Positions 1 to 10,995 of a DNA stretch of 64,000 nucleotides are shown piece after piece (position 1 is the first letter of the stretch; each line of letters opens with the position of its first letter). The stretch is taken from assembly GCA_040437565.1 (NCBI GenBank), contig JBDOQK010000044.1:62001-126000 (forward strand). The letters are read 5' to 3'. The position numbers and the translations under genes were made by a program. The DNA is from Albugo candida (lineage: Eukaryota > Oomycota > Peronosporomycetes > Albuginales). The notes under the pieces are model-generated. The model was given only the letters and a program-made list of their open reading frames with translations, was not told the DNA's origin and did no database searches.

Positions 1-1140
1 CACTTGTATTGCGGGTCCGCTGAGTGGCACCACACTTACGCACGCGCTCGGAGTGCGGGAGGATTCTGTGACACGCTATGGAATCGCACATATGCTTTCG
101 ATTGCAATCAATATTTGGTTTAAATTAGCACACGATTACCCAATTTTGAACAATGTTTGGGATATCCGAATGGACCAATGGAAAAGTCAAACCGCTAGTT
201 TTTCTTCCGCTTTTTCTCATGCGAATCCGGTTCTCCGATCTCTTGATTTAGCTGTATTCTCAGCGGTTCCAGCGATCCGAGTGAGGTTGAATGGGACGTT
301 GGAAAACATGGACAAGTTGCATCTGTTGAGCATAGCAACTTCAGCTGGTAATATGGCGATTCCGTTCAAAGAGATCACACTAGTTGTTGGGTTACTTTTT
401 CTATTCATGGTTTCTCGGGCAAACCAAAGCGCGAATCGGCTACAATGCATTCTTTCGTGTGTCAGGCAATATCGACGAGGACGCACTTTGACCGCTGGGA
501 TATTGTTGTTATTATTGGGTGGTCGAGTATCTATGTTTAATTATGCGAAATCGCCGACAATGTACTGGCTGTCCTGGCTAATACGTCGAGCGTCACGAAA
601 GCTCCACGAGCTCTCTTCCAAAGGTACTGCATCGCGATCGTCATTACAAATCTCACGAGCACTTTAGGGCTTGATTTCGATACGTGGAATCACAACGATG
701 GAGCTGTCAACATTCATTCCATGCTCTATCCACGAATGGCCAAGCCAGCAGCTGCGTTAGAAGAAAGCCTTTTATCTTCCCAGAAAAGCAAAGACATCCG
801 GGAATCAACAAGTGAAAGTACGGATGCAGGCACGGACGACCCAGAAGTGATCGATGACACCGAGCAAAGTCTCGACGCTTCAGCACTATTGAGTCGATGC
901 GCATCTCATCTTTCTTTAGACTCTCTCACGTGCAATTCAGAAATATCGTCAGCTCGAGACAATTCGACTGTGACGCAATTCATGTCGGAAACCTCTAAAG
1001 CTCGACTCCAAAAGGGTCACTGGTACGTTTACCGCGTGGACAGCAATCATTTGACGGGAATGTTTTGGGATGGTGAAGCTGTCAGCTTGTATCAGAATCT
1101 GTTTCGGCTGATTGCACACCACTACGAAGCTTCCAATTGA
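1..1140 (+). CDS. Lipase-like alpha/beta hydrolase, 5' end cut by window edge
   Basis: This is the 3' part of a hydrolase that resembles the plant lipase family typified by Arabidopsis At1g10740, itself distantly related to staphylococcal lipases. From the left edge the frame reads GPLSGTT, matching the family's PLNGTT block after the nucleophile elbow, and runs to a LLSIAT block near position 340. From about 540 a second frame reads WNHNDGAVNIHSM, matching the family's WQDNDGALNTISM (catalytic Asp region), and ends in GHWYVYRVDSNHL, matching GIWYYKIVEADHI with the catalytic His. The frame changes between about 350 and 540, so at least one intron lies there; I could not fix its borders. The GxSxG nucleophile must lie off the left end. 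The family recall is from memory, so the assignment is good but not proven. Confidence 0.6.
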
Positions 1141-1303
1141 GTATTTATCGGCATGTGTGATGACTCCAATTTCCACATTTCACCGTTTGTGTTTTTAAAG
1201 AAAGCGAAAATACCATTCAAAACGAATTCTGCCGCCAATCACAAAATCCTTTGTATTCGTTTGGGAACGTGTTATCTGAAAATGCATTGGAGTTTGATAC
1301 GTC

Positions 1304-3970
1304 TCAGGAGCCAAACACTTTGTCATTTGCGGATATTTTTTTGAAGGTGCAGTCTCCGTGGCCATCAAACTAAACGCACAGCGATATTGTGAATCATTCA
1401 ATGAAAATCGTTTGAGCAATCACTGAACCTGCAAGACGTATTGGTGATATTTCCATAGAGATTTACGATGCGATACAGTGAATAGCGTGATATTCTGCGA
1501 GCAACAATGTGTGTACATAGCACCTTCGACGTCGACGCTGACTGCAGAAGTACACTCGTCGAGGATCGCGAATTGGGGCTTGTGGTAGAACAGTCTGGCC
1601 ATTGCCACACGTTGTTTCTCACCACCCGATAAGACATCTGTCCATTCTTGCTCGCTATCTAATCCGGCTTCACGCTCTGCAACATACTTGAGCTGAACCT
1701 GATCCAAAAACTCGACCAATTGTTCATCCGTACGACCGTTTTCTTCCATTTCTTGAACAGAATGTGGGTAGATAATCTGATCTCGTAATGTGCCGATGCT
1801 CAAGTACGGACGTTGAGGAATGTAAAACAGATCGCTGCGTTTTGGTTTTGTGATTTTGCCACCAAAAATCGGCCATAGCTCACCCAATACGCGGAATAAA
1901 GAGCTCTTCCCACAGCCATTGGGCCCAACCACAATCACATTCATTCCGGATTCTACCTTTACATTCAGAGAGCGTATTAAAACATCACCGACCGGAGTGA
2001 CCAGAGGAACATCCACAAACTCAATGATTCGATCTTGATACTCGATTTCGCCGTTGTTAGGATGCAGTCCCAGTGCACTTGCGGGATTGTGACTCGAATC
2101 AGTGACGCTCGGGGACTCATGAATCACCGATTGAGAGCGTTTGTCGCTCAAATCAGATAATACGTTGATCATATCGGCAACGCGTGTGGTGAAAGCCGCA
2201 AGTCGAGTCACTTCGCGACCTGATAAGACCAAACAGCCCATGGATTTCGATAGTCTGATGAGCATTTTTCCAGAGCGAAAATAGGATTCCATACGCTGAG
2301 CGAATGTCGCCTTCCCATGCTGCGGATGAGAAGGATCGAGAAATGGTTTCGAAACGACCCAAAAACCCACAATGGTTGCAAAGTACTTTGCNNNNNNNNN
2401 NNNNNNNNNNNNNNNNNNNNNNNNNNNNNNNNNNNNNNNNNNNNNNNNNNNNNNNNNNNNNNNNNNNNNNNNNNNNNNNNNNNNNNNNNNNTCCACAAAC
2501 TCAATGATTCGATCTTGATACTCGATTTCGCCGTTGTTAGGATGCAGTCCCAGTGCACTTGCGGGATTGTGACTCGAATCAGTGACGCTCGGGGACTCAT
2601 GAATCACCGATTGAGAGCGTTTGTCGCTCAAATCAGATAATACGTTGATCATATCGGCAACGCGTGTGGTGAAAGCCGCAAGTCGAGTCACTTCGCGACC
2701 TGATAAGACCAAACAGCCCATGGATTTCGATAGTCTGATGAGCATTTTTCCAGAGCGAAAATAGGATTCCATACGCTGAGCGAATGTCGCCTTCCCATGC
2801 TGCGGATGAGAAGGATCGAGAAATGGTTTCGAAACGACCCAAAAACCCACAATGGTTGCAAAGTACTTTGCTACGATATTGTCAAGCATGCCAACGATAA
2901 ATCGGAATTGCTGAGACTTTTGTATGACACCTCGTAATTTCTCAAAAGCTTTTTCTAAAATCATTTGTTCTCTGCCTTGCCCATTGTAAAAAGCAATCTC
3001 TTCTGCGTGGGTGAGGATTCGGGAATGGATGGACCGATACTTTCCTTCCAATTGCTGTTCGGCGATCGTGAATGTCGCAGCTGGCTGTCGTGTCCACGTC
3101 AAGAAAAGACCAGATGAGATCAGGTATAACAGCATGTAACTTGGGCCCTGCATTCCGATACTTGCCGAGAGCTTGACAGTATAAATGCAAATGTCAAGAA
3201 TTGGCTTGGAGATATTCCCGTACAAGTGAACGACACTCGAAGCAAATCTTTCCACGTCCACTGTCATGACTTGATCGACATTTTTGAGGCGTGTATCGAG
3301 ATTGGTGACTTTGTAAAAGGAGTACTGATTCAGATATTTGGTGTATAGAAATCGCGTCATGCGATTCCGAAAGCGTAACACCAAATCTGTGTGGCCATAT
3401 TTCAGCAGGCAGTTTACGCACGAAACAGGAAGCATCATTGTTGCGAAACGATGCAAATGATGTCTGAAATCCTTATGTGAGCCTGAAATTCTGCAACAAT
3501 CGAGTGCATCAGAGCCTCAAGTAGAATCGATTGTATCCACATACATTGCGTGTTCGGTAGCTGTCATTATTTGTAGCATTACGATGTCAAAGGATGTCCT
3601 CAAAACTAGCAAAATGGCGACAATTATCGCAAGAAAACATTCCGAACTGGTTACGGATGGAATTAGTATCGGAAGAATCGCTCGAAATTGACGCAGAAAA
3701 CTCGTTTTCGCGATAGAGTGTGAAGAATTCGCTTTGGCGGTATTGGTGTTTGATTTTTCGGATGCAATTTTCCTATTTTGCGATTTATCCAGCGCTTGCG
3801 ATGCGTGGTAGTGACCATATTTGCGGACGATGAATGCGATAATTATCTATACATTAGAGCACTCAGTTGGCGGGACGATTGATTGAGTAGAGTATTCGTA
3901 CAATAGAAGCGCCAGGGATTGCTCTGGCGAGTATACGTTTGGATAAAAGCCGTGATTTAAAGCTCTTCAT
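1304..3970 (-). CDS. Peroxisomal-type ABC half-transporter (ABCD subfamily)
   Basis: ABCD half-transporters dimerise and carry fatty acyl-CoAs into peroxisomes. I read four exons: 3970-3902, 3846-3547, 3490-1429 and 1369-1304, joined by introns of 55, 56 and 59 nt that keep the frame. Exon 1-2 supplies the N-terminal transmembrane start (IIIAFIVRKYGH) and exon 3 the membrane domain with the EAA-like loop (LTHAEEIAFYNGQGREQ). The ATPase domain follows with Walker A GPNGCGKSS, a PQRPYLSIGTLRDQIIYP block, signature LSGGEKQR, Walker B FAILDECTSA and the H-loop His in VSHR. The last small exon adds FDGHGDC, matching the family ending LLQFDGEGG. A 100-N gap at 2392-2491 lies in exon 3 between two identical 380-nt blocks. 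The true gene should hold that block once, giving a length near 650-700 residues. Confidence 0.88.
2012..2871. other. Assembly gap inside ABCD gene with duplicated flanks
   Basis: Positions 2392-2491 are 100 N. The 380 nt on the left (2012-2391) are the same as the 380 nt on the right (2492-2871). Two contig ends that overlap were placed side by side rather than merged, so the repeat is very likely not in the genome. Confidence 0.9.
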
Positions 3971-4749
3971 CGGAGTGAATATCTATCGAAGCTTTTTTAA
4001 GTGAAAGCTACTTTTTGTACTATGGAAATTGATCATAATTACAAATCTAGACTCACTAGGCATTGAGCAATTGAAAGGAAGTGTAAGCTCTAAACCATAC
4101 AACAGTCGACACACGATGTATGAGAACTGAGCAACGCATACATAGGATAGCTATAGCTACATACGATTTGCACGTTTATAGGGATGTAATAGAAGTCTGT
4201 GGGTCAGCATAACAGGGTGAAGTAAAAACAAATGCGATTATATCACTGCGACTGGATTTTGTTACTTGCAGAATCAGTAGACGTTGTGTAAGCCGTCTTA
4301 ATTGCATTCGGACATTGGTTCACACTGCTTTGCTTGCGTTGTCTCCTTCTGGAATCAACACACGCTACCTTATCCTATCATCAGCGCTCTGAGCGATGAG
4401 TATCACTTGGGCGGGGAATAGAAATACAGAAAGGTAAACGTTTTCAATGGGCTACAACCACTACTCAACGCCGAGGAGCGTAAAGCTCTCATGGAGGGTC
4501 CACTACTTTTCAATTGGTGACTTGTTATCTCGCTTGTTTCTCTCACCAACCCTGGGCATGGATCACATCTTTGGATATTCCACAAGACTGAGACCTTGAT
4601 TCTTGCTATTTGGATACCGCGATCTCATACCTGAATGTCAATACATCTGCTACAAATTCCCAATGGAAAAAACGACAAGATAGATACATGAAACCTTTCG
4701 ATAAAGCGCACATCGTGTCTGCAAGCGCCATGCGGACAACGCACCCAAC
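3971..4749. other. Intergenic, no gene seen
   Basis: This stretch lies upstream of the minus-strand ABCD gene and holds its promoter. I find no reading frame with family resemblance and no repeat. Short AT-rich tracts occur. Confidence 0.5.
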
Positions 4750-5001
4750 ATGGACGAGGTGGCCTTTTTCTCGGAATCTCCACTGTACAACGACAAGAAG
4801 TTTTACATACTCATGCTGAATGTGCGCAGCGTGCATGACGAGGACAAAGTTTTGAGATTTGTACGGTTTAAACATGTTGGAGACGAGTATCCCCATCTTG
4901 ACTACTACGAGTTTGTATGTGGTCTATTCGGTCTGATAGCGTATAAGAGGAAGGAAAAGTATGGCGTGAGTCGGGATGTAACACAAGCTGAAGCCATCTG
5001 A
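4750..5001 (+). CDS. Small hypothetical protein (83 aa)
   Basis: An ATG-initiated frame of 83 codons. The sequence is mixed, with many aromatic residues and acidic and basic clusters (VRSVHDEDKVLRFVRFKHVG), then a short hydrophobic stretch (FVCGLFGLIAY) followed by basic KRKEK. The composition looks coding and ends naturally at 5001. The hydrophobic part is only about 12 residues, marginal for a membrane span. I do not recognise the family. It could be a complete small protein or the last exon of a longer gene whose earlier exons I could not find. The opposite strand also carries an open frame here but with less protein-like composition. Confidence 0.35.
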   Translation: MDEVAFFSESPLYNDKKFYILMLNVRSVHDEDKVLRFVRFKHVGDEYPHLDYYEFVCGLFGLIAYKRKEKYGVSRDVTQAEAI

Positions 5002-6094
5002 TATAAAGACTGCCGAGCACAATTGGAACCTACACGCTCGAGTGTGTCCGTAGTTTGACTCATTGTGAGACTGGGTCGCCTCCAGTGCACGTCCGTGGCT
5101 CTTATGCTTAACATCCTAGCAATGTGATGCTTCTTCCCTCTGCAGAGAACTCTTCGACGCAAAAGCTAAGACCGAAACAAATTTTTCCAAGTATTCAAAT
5201 ATTGATCGAAATGGTCGAATAGAACTGTACCCAGGGTGACTGGTTTCACATCCAATTTCAATCAGGAATTATCTTCGTCATTAAAGTGAAGGTGTTCTGG
5301 TAATAGATTGTATCATTCATTCTTTGCGTCTTAGTGCTACAGTTTATAAGCGTTGTTCAAAATGAGTGAGTTAGAGGGTGGATACAATCGCATCATTAGG
5401 AGCTGTCTATCGGCACAAATGCGAGCTATTGAAGAGCTCTGAATGAAAGGACAAGTAGGCACTCAAAAGAACAAGAAATTCAAAATAAAACCCTCTGTAT
5501 AGCCGACAGCTGAGGCTGACATCAGCATCCTTTTGTTTGTATACTTCTTCGAAAAATGCAAGCGGAACCTTGAAGCGATTTATTACGCCAGCAAAACATC
5601 CAAGCAATTCATTAGTTGGATGCTGAGTCTCTTTTACATCGCTACTCGTTGCGTGTATTGTTTCGTATACTTTTGTCAAGCGATAGAGCAAATTGAAGAA
5701 TAAAAGAAGCAGTTAAAGGAAAGACAGGACGAGTTGTAAACGTTGTACAATTAGGCTAAACGGACCATCGCCAATGTTCTGCCCGATACTTTGGCACTGC
5801 AGAATGACCACTGACAGGGACACATTCAGACTGCGTCGGCACCATTCAATTCCATATATGACCCATAATTGACCAGACACCAAACGGCAGAATACTCAAT
5901 CACTTTACTGATCCGATTACGGGTTCAAATGCTTTCATACAAGTCATTGGTGACCGAGCACATCGAATTTCGATGCATTTTAAAATTCGCAACACGTCAA
6001 TCCTGTCATTGGTTGAAATAAGACGCTTTCCAATCAATTGAGTGGGTAAAAAGCACCAAGTGAAAAGAATCGCAAAAGCGCCCCTCCTTCCAAC
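5002..6094. other. Intergenic, nothing recognised
   Basis: About 1.1 kb between the small frame and the Cwc21-like gene. A minus-strand frame at 5407-5691 (94 codons) has no recognisable motif. The last part must hold the promoter of the downstream gene. Confidence 0.4.
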
Positions 6095-7615
6095 ATGTAC
6101 AATGGCATCGGTTTACGCACAGTGCGTGGCTCTGGAACCAACGGATACGTGCAAAGAAACTTGAGTTATGTCAACCCCAATCGCTCACGACAAAGAGTCT
6201 CTCAAAATCCGTCGAACGGGCAAAGATATAACACGATACAAAAGGAGTCTTCTCGACCAATAAATGCGGAGATTTTGTATCACGAGCAGAAGCGCGCGAT
6301 TGAGGTGAAAGCTTTAGAACTGACAGTGCGACTACAGGATGAGGGCGCTGAAAGTGATACGATTGTGGCGCAAGTCGAGGAGAAGCGTAAAGAATGGATC
6401 AAAGATCTCGAAGATTCTCGGCAACAAGGAATGGTTGGTCGAAAAAGCACGAATAGCCATCAGAAAGCACAGATCAAGGAGAAGGAGAATGCTCGACTCA
6501 AGCAACTATTTCGCATTCCGGAGGATTATATGGCAGGAGAAAGTTTTGATCCCGAAAAGAAGGAGAAAAGGCGACAGGAAAGATTGGAGAAACAAGAGAA
6601 ACGGAGGGAGGAAGCACAAAAGGCTAAAGAGCGGGAGCTGAAAAGTAACCAGCTTGAAACAGATAATTCCCGATTCAACAGGAAAAGGGAAGGTACTCGT
6701 TCTGCAACTGAAGACCGGGACCGGTTCGATTCAAAACCGACTGTCAGGAAAATGGCTCGGCGAAGTGGGGATCGCGGTGATAGCAGACGCTTATCAAAAA
6801 GAAGTCCTCGGTATAAAACAAAGCGGTCAACTTCAAGATCTTTGTCTTCAAGTTCTGAGAAATCGTCTTCTTCAGAGCGAGATATCAAATCTCAACCGGT
6901 TCGAAAAGCACTGCGTCACGAACGGGTCTCTTCACGGGTTCCTCATGGATCAAGCTCCGACTCAAATTCAGACAGCTCATCGGATCGCTCTTCCTCGACT
7001 TCAAGTCGTGCTTATGAGAAAAAGAAGTCCAAAAAGTCAGCGTCTCCGATTCCTCCGGTGAGATCTCGCTCTTCCAGCCCAAGCAAAAAGTATACAAAGG
7101 AATACCGGGGATCTGGAACACCACGTCAACAAGTCTCAACTCGAGTATCTGAATCTCCACATACGACAGAAAGAGCGGGAAAAGTTCGAAATGGAGGTAG
7201 CACCAAAATTCACGACATCAAAAATTCTCGTAGACAGCGCTCACGCTCGTCTCAAAGAGCAAAATATCGGACCAGTGAACTGAATGCAAAGCGTACAAAA
7301 CGACGGGTTTCCTCTTCTTCCGGCTCTGAATCTGATGTCCGATCGGTTCATTCGAATGAATCAGACTCTTCAGCACCTTCGTCCCGCTCGTCGTCGACGT
7401 CGAGTCCGCGAAACAAAAGCCGTTCGCATTCTCGGACGAGTTATTCAACTTCTTCGGCGTCACGTTCCCGATCCCGTACCCGCTATCAAAGCCGCCGTAA
7501 TCGTAGAACAAGCGCGCGACCATCTCGACGGTATACCCGTAGTATCTCGCGCTCGTCGAGTCGTAGTGGAAGCGCTGGTAGAACGCGGAGACGATATTCG
7601 CGTCGATCGAGCTGA
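6095..7615 (+). CDS. Cwc21/SRRM2-type spliceosome protein with SR-rich tail
   Basis: The 506-residue protein opens with MYNGIGLRTVRGSGTNGYVQ, the near-invariant start of the Cwc21/SRm300 (SRRM2) family, whose N-terminus sits in the spliceosome active centre near Prp8 and exon sequences. A cwf21 domain follows at about residues 58-105 (ILYHEQKRAIEVKALEL). Residues 110-210 are charged and probably helical. From about 215 to the end the protein is dominated by Ser-Arg dipeptides and serine runs, the RS domain expected of a nuclear speckle splicing factor. It is far shorter than human SRRM2 and closer in design to fungal and plant Cwc21 proteins with a moderate tail. The start is certain because the family motif begins at the methionine. 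No introns are visible. Confidence 0.92.
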   Translation: MYNGIGLRTVRGSGTNGYVQRNLSYVNPNRSRQRVSQNPSNGQRYNTIQKESSRPINAEILYHEQKRAIEVKALELTVRLQDEGAESDTIVAQVEEKRKEWIKDLEDSRQQGMVGRKSTNSHQKAQIKEKENARLKQLFRIPEDYMAGESFDPEKKEKRRQERLEKQEKRREEAQKAKERELKSNQLETDNSRFNRKREGTRSATEDRDRFDSKPTVRKMARRSGDRGDSRRLSKRSPRYKTKRSTSRSLSSSSEKSSSSERDIKSQPVRKALRHERVSSRVPHGSSSDSNSDSSSDRSSSTSSRAYEKKKSKKSASPIPPVRSRSSSPSKKYTKEYRGSGTPRQQVSTRVSESPHTTERAGKVRNGGSTKIHDIKNSRRQRSRSSQRAKYRTSELNAKRTKRRVSSSSGSESDVRSVHSNESDSSAPSSRSSSTSSPRNKSRSHSRTSYSTSSASRSRSRTRYQSRRNRRTSARPSRRYTRSISRSSSRSGSAGRTRRRYSRRSS

Positions 7616-8926
7616 GGATATGGAAGCGTACTTAAGACGTAAATATAATAAGTTCGCAGTTCGTATTATGTACGCATCGTCACTCGAATTGCAGCGCTAC
7701 ACAAAGCCGGTGTTCAACTTATATATGTAAAAGCTTACAGCTCTGGGTGTGCAGATAATTCTCATCTAGGCTCTTCAGCTTTTAGAGACTACCATTGAGC
7801 TCATATTGTCCATTATTGGAGCGATTGGCTCCATCATCTAATAGCTACATTTATGGTAGATTCAAATGTTGCCGAGCAGGCTAGAGCGAAACTCATTTAT
7901 GGTGCTAGGCGTGGACCACTTTTGCAAAAGGACAATCAGCATCATCATTTTCTCTTTTTGCTGGAAAGCCAGATTTGGCACCAGTCAAGCACCTCACACA
8001 CATNNNNNNNNNNNNNNNNNNNNNNNNNNNNNNNNNNNNNNNNNNNNNNNNNNNNNNNNNNNNNNNNNNNNNNNNNNNNNNNNNNNNNNNNNNNNNNNNN
8101 NNNTTACAGCTCTGGGTGTGCAGATAATTCTCATCTAGGCTCTTCAGCTTTTAGAGACTACCATTGAGCTCATATTGTCCATTATTGGAGCGATTGGCTC
8201 CATCATCTAATAGCTACATTTATGGTAGATTCAAATGTTGCCGAGCAGGCTAGAGCGAAACTCATTTATGGTGCTAGGCGTGGACCACTTTTGCAAAAGG
8301 ACAATCAGCATCATCATTTTCTCTTTTTGCTGGAAAGCCAGATTTGGCACCAGTCAAGCACCTCACACACATCAAGCAGTCGATTGCAAAATCAAACATC
8401 TCAATCAGGTCGCCTATTGTGGGGAAGCAATACGTCGCATTGTGCTTGCAACTGCCTATGTGATAAAAGATGTACGCTATATGTATGTTCCTACTTTTTG
8501 TGAGCTATGAAAGAATCCTTTTGGCTATCAATCCATGTGTATCATTTAGTATACATCATGCTCGCATGAAGACAGCTTGACAGCATATGCGTAGCAATGC
8601 GTAACGATACACCATTTCGTGATGGATGTTCCAATAAAAGTCCAATGAATCTTCTATGTTAGGACAACAGGTGTACGGACGGGAGAAAATCGGTTTGGAA
8701 GCAGCTGCATTTTAGTCGAATCTTTCGTGNNNNNNNNNNNNNNNNNNNNNNNNNNNNNNNNNNNNNNNNNNNNNNNNNNNNNNNNNNNNNNNNNNNNNNN
8801 NNNNNNNNNNNNNNNNNNNNNNNNNNNNNTACCGTAAATTTGGTACAGAGTACCACCAAAGCGCTCATCTGATCGAAAGCGGGATGCACGAAACGTTCTC
8901 CTTTTTGAGACGTATAGAGCCAAAGC
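7616..8926. other. Gene-poor stretch with two assembly gaps
   Basis: The stretch has a 100-N gap at 8004-8103 flanked by identical 269-nt blocks (7735-8003 and 8104-8372), almost certainly an assembly duplicate, and a second 100-N gap at 8730-8829 with unlike flanks. A frame at 8222-8503 (93 codons) is open in its right-hand copy. Another frame reads GKPDLAPVKHLTHIKQ, but I could not build a coherent gene from it. The right end is the promoter of the ZZ gene. Confidence 0.6.
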
Positions 8927-10876
8927 ATGACCCACTTCGATAGAAATGAACATATCCTCTCATCAGAAACGTTCTCATCAATTGGTGCTCAAGATATTGC
9001 GTCTGAAAGCGCAATGTGGCAGCAGAAAACCATGTTCTTGATGCAAGAAAATGAGCTCTTGTCACTCGAAATAGCCAAATTAGACGCACAAACAAAGCAG
9101 AATATCGCATTAAGAAAACAGCTCAAACGTAAAGAAGAAGAATGTGCGACTTTGACGGCATTTATAGACACATTAAAGGCGACAAATGGCTCTGATCGGA
9201 TTTCTGAGCCGCGACATCCCGACGAGAATGTGGAAAATGTGTACGCTTTACGAGCGGAAAACGAGGATTGGGGACGAAAGTACTCGGAACTGGAGAGAGA
9301 AACGGAGGAAAAGGATAATTTGATCCAGGATTTGCAAGAAGAGCTCGAAATAGGCCGAGAAGCTTTTTTAGAACAAAAAGAAATGGCGAAGGAGATGGTG
9401 TTGAAAGACCATACTTTGAATGAGTACAAACGTAAATTGACAATTACTGAAGCGAAGAATCAAAAACTTTTGGCAATGATTGAGACTATGAAACAGCATA
9501 ACGAGATTGAAGATGAGGAAGGAGCATCTCCAACGGAAGAATGGAAGGATGTTGAAAACACTGAAACACAACAAGCCTGTGACTCGGAAGAGGAAGAAGA
9601 GCCCATGAAAAGTATAGAAACGGGACGCTTGGGTTACGATCATTTATTTCTAGGCCCATCTTTGGCTGGCCCGGACAAACTTGTACCACACACAACGCGT
9701 ATGCTGTGTCCTAAAGGAAAAGTTGCTTATATTTCGCGGGCGATCGGTTCGGGAAAGGACGATGTAGAGCAATGGGAAGCTGAAAAAGACTCTGATAGCG
9801 ATTCGAGTCGTACTGAAGCGCCTTCGACATCTCGCAAATTCGCTGTAGGTGTTCCTCGCACCTTTAGAAAACGTCTGGTTCGCCCTCCTTCCTTCCGTCC
9901 AAAGCTCTCAGTACCTTCTTTGGTTCGAAAGAGACGACAAGCACAAGATCAGAGATCAATGCGTAGCTCGACATACACCCACAAGGACTCCACATGTCGA
10001 TTTTGCAAGATTTTTCCGATTGTTGGCAATCGGTACGCTTGTTCGACATGTGAGGATGTGGAAATGTGTGCCAACTGCTACGGGCTCGGGTGTCATGGAA
10101 TGGAGGACTCGGACGAGCTTTTTGAGCGTGTGGAGACACTCGTATTTGTACGATGCAACTTACTTGCCACCGACCACGAAACCTTTCTGGCGATGCTTCG
10201 ATTCGATATTTGCAACAGTAATCTCCGAAAATACAATTTCTGTCTGAATTGGGTCGCCGATCTATTGGTTGGAAAAAGCACAAGAGAGCTACAAGCTCGC
10301 GCTCTCGAGATTCCAAATATCTCACATCAAATTCGGAAGGAATTTGTGCATAGTTTGATGGAATTGGTTCAATCTCGACGAAGTGATTTGGTGATCAAAA
10401 CTGAATGGGAGGCAGTTTTGGATCAGTACGCATTGGAAACTGGGAAGAAGAACGTTCGTTTCGAAGATCAAGCTTCTGATCACGGGATCGAGACATTGAG
10501 AATTTGGACAATCGACAAATTCCGAACGACTTCACCTTTTGTGGAGAAGAGTATCCTCAAATATCAACGGGACGATCAAATCGCAATTGCTTCGTTAAGT
10601 TTCGATATGGAAGGAATTTTAGAGAAAGAAATTTCTGAGGAATCATACAGTGACCAAGAAATGGAACAAGAGAGCCAAGAGGGTGACTGCGAGTCTCAAG
10701 AGCAGGATGAAGAAGCCCGAGAGTGGGATGAAGAAGGTCGAGAGGAGAGTGAAGAGGAGGGAGAGTGTACTCCGGACGAAATCGAGGAGAGTAAGGAGAC
10801 CCCTTCGACACCGAAAAAGGGTCGAGGTGCTTTCCGTGGGTTTGCGTGGCGGCGCAAGACGAAGAAAGGTCGATGA
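8927..10876 (+). CDS. Coiled-coil protein with ZZ-type zinc finger
   Basis: A 649-residue single-exon gene. Residues about 25-185 are heptad-rich and acidic/basic, a likely coiled coil. A ZZ zinc finger lies at about 352-395: STCRFCKIFPIVGNRYACSTC, then MCANCYGLGCH, giving the cross-brace Cys pairs and the His. In this family the ZZ fold binds protein tails such as histone H3 N-termini or N-degrons. Residues 395-555 look globular and helical with no family I recognise. Residues 560-630 form a long acidic run of Glu and Asp, and the last 20 residues are strongly basic (RGAFRGFAWRRKTKKGR). The 5' side lies close to an N gap, but the methionine start is plausible. A scaffold or reader role is an inference only. 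Confidence 0.8.
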   Translation: MTHFDRNEHILSSETFSSIGAQDIASESAMWQQKTMFLMQENELLSLEIAKLDAQTKQNIALRKQLKRKEEECATLTAFIDTLKATNGSDRISEPRHPDENVENVYALRAENEDWGRKYSELERETEEKDNLIQDLQEELEIGREAFLEQKEMAKEMVLKDHTLNEYKRKLTITEAKNQKLLAMIETMKQHNEIEDEEGASPTEEWKDVENTETQQACDSEEEEEPMKSIETGRLGYDHLFLGPSLAGPDKLVPHTTRMLCPKGKVAYISRAIGSGKDDVEQWEAEKDSDSDSSRTEAPSTSRKFAVGVPRTFRKRLVRPPSFRPKLSVPSLVRKRRQAQDQRSMRSSTYTHKDSTCRFCKIFPIVGNRYACSTCEDVEMCANCYGLGCHGMEDSDELFERVETLVFVRCNLLATDHETFLAMLRFDICNSNLRKYNFCLNWVADLLVGKSTRELQARALEIPNISHQIRKEFVHSLMELVQSRRSDLVIKTEWEAVLDQYALETGKKNVRFEDQASDHGIETLRIWTIDKFRTTSPFVEKSILKYQRDDQIAIASLSFDMEGILEKEISEESYSDQEMEQESQEGDCESQEQDEEAREWDEEGREESEEEGECTPDEIEESKETPSTPKKGRGAFRGFAWRRKTKKGR

Positions 10877-10995
10877 GGATGCAAGCCAATTATTGGAGAA
10901 AAGTCCTTTGATTTGCTTGCCATTTTAGAATTTCTGCCAATCAATAATGTTAATAGATCGATTTGAACCAATTGTAGCGCACAGTATATCAGATC

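Noticed and set aside
2492-2871. Internal repeat within the ABC transporter
   Set aside because: Exact identity to the block left of the N gap and the break in domain order show it is an assembly duplicate, not a protein repeat.
8222-8510. Possible small BBIP1-like (BBSome) gene from the text GKPDLAPVKHLTH
   Set aside because: The likeness to CKPKLLPLKSLTL covers only a dozen residues, lies in a frame interrupted just upstream, and sits in an artefactually duplicated block. No exon structure could be built.
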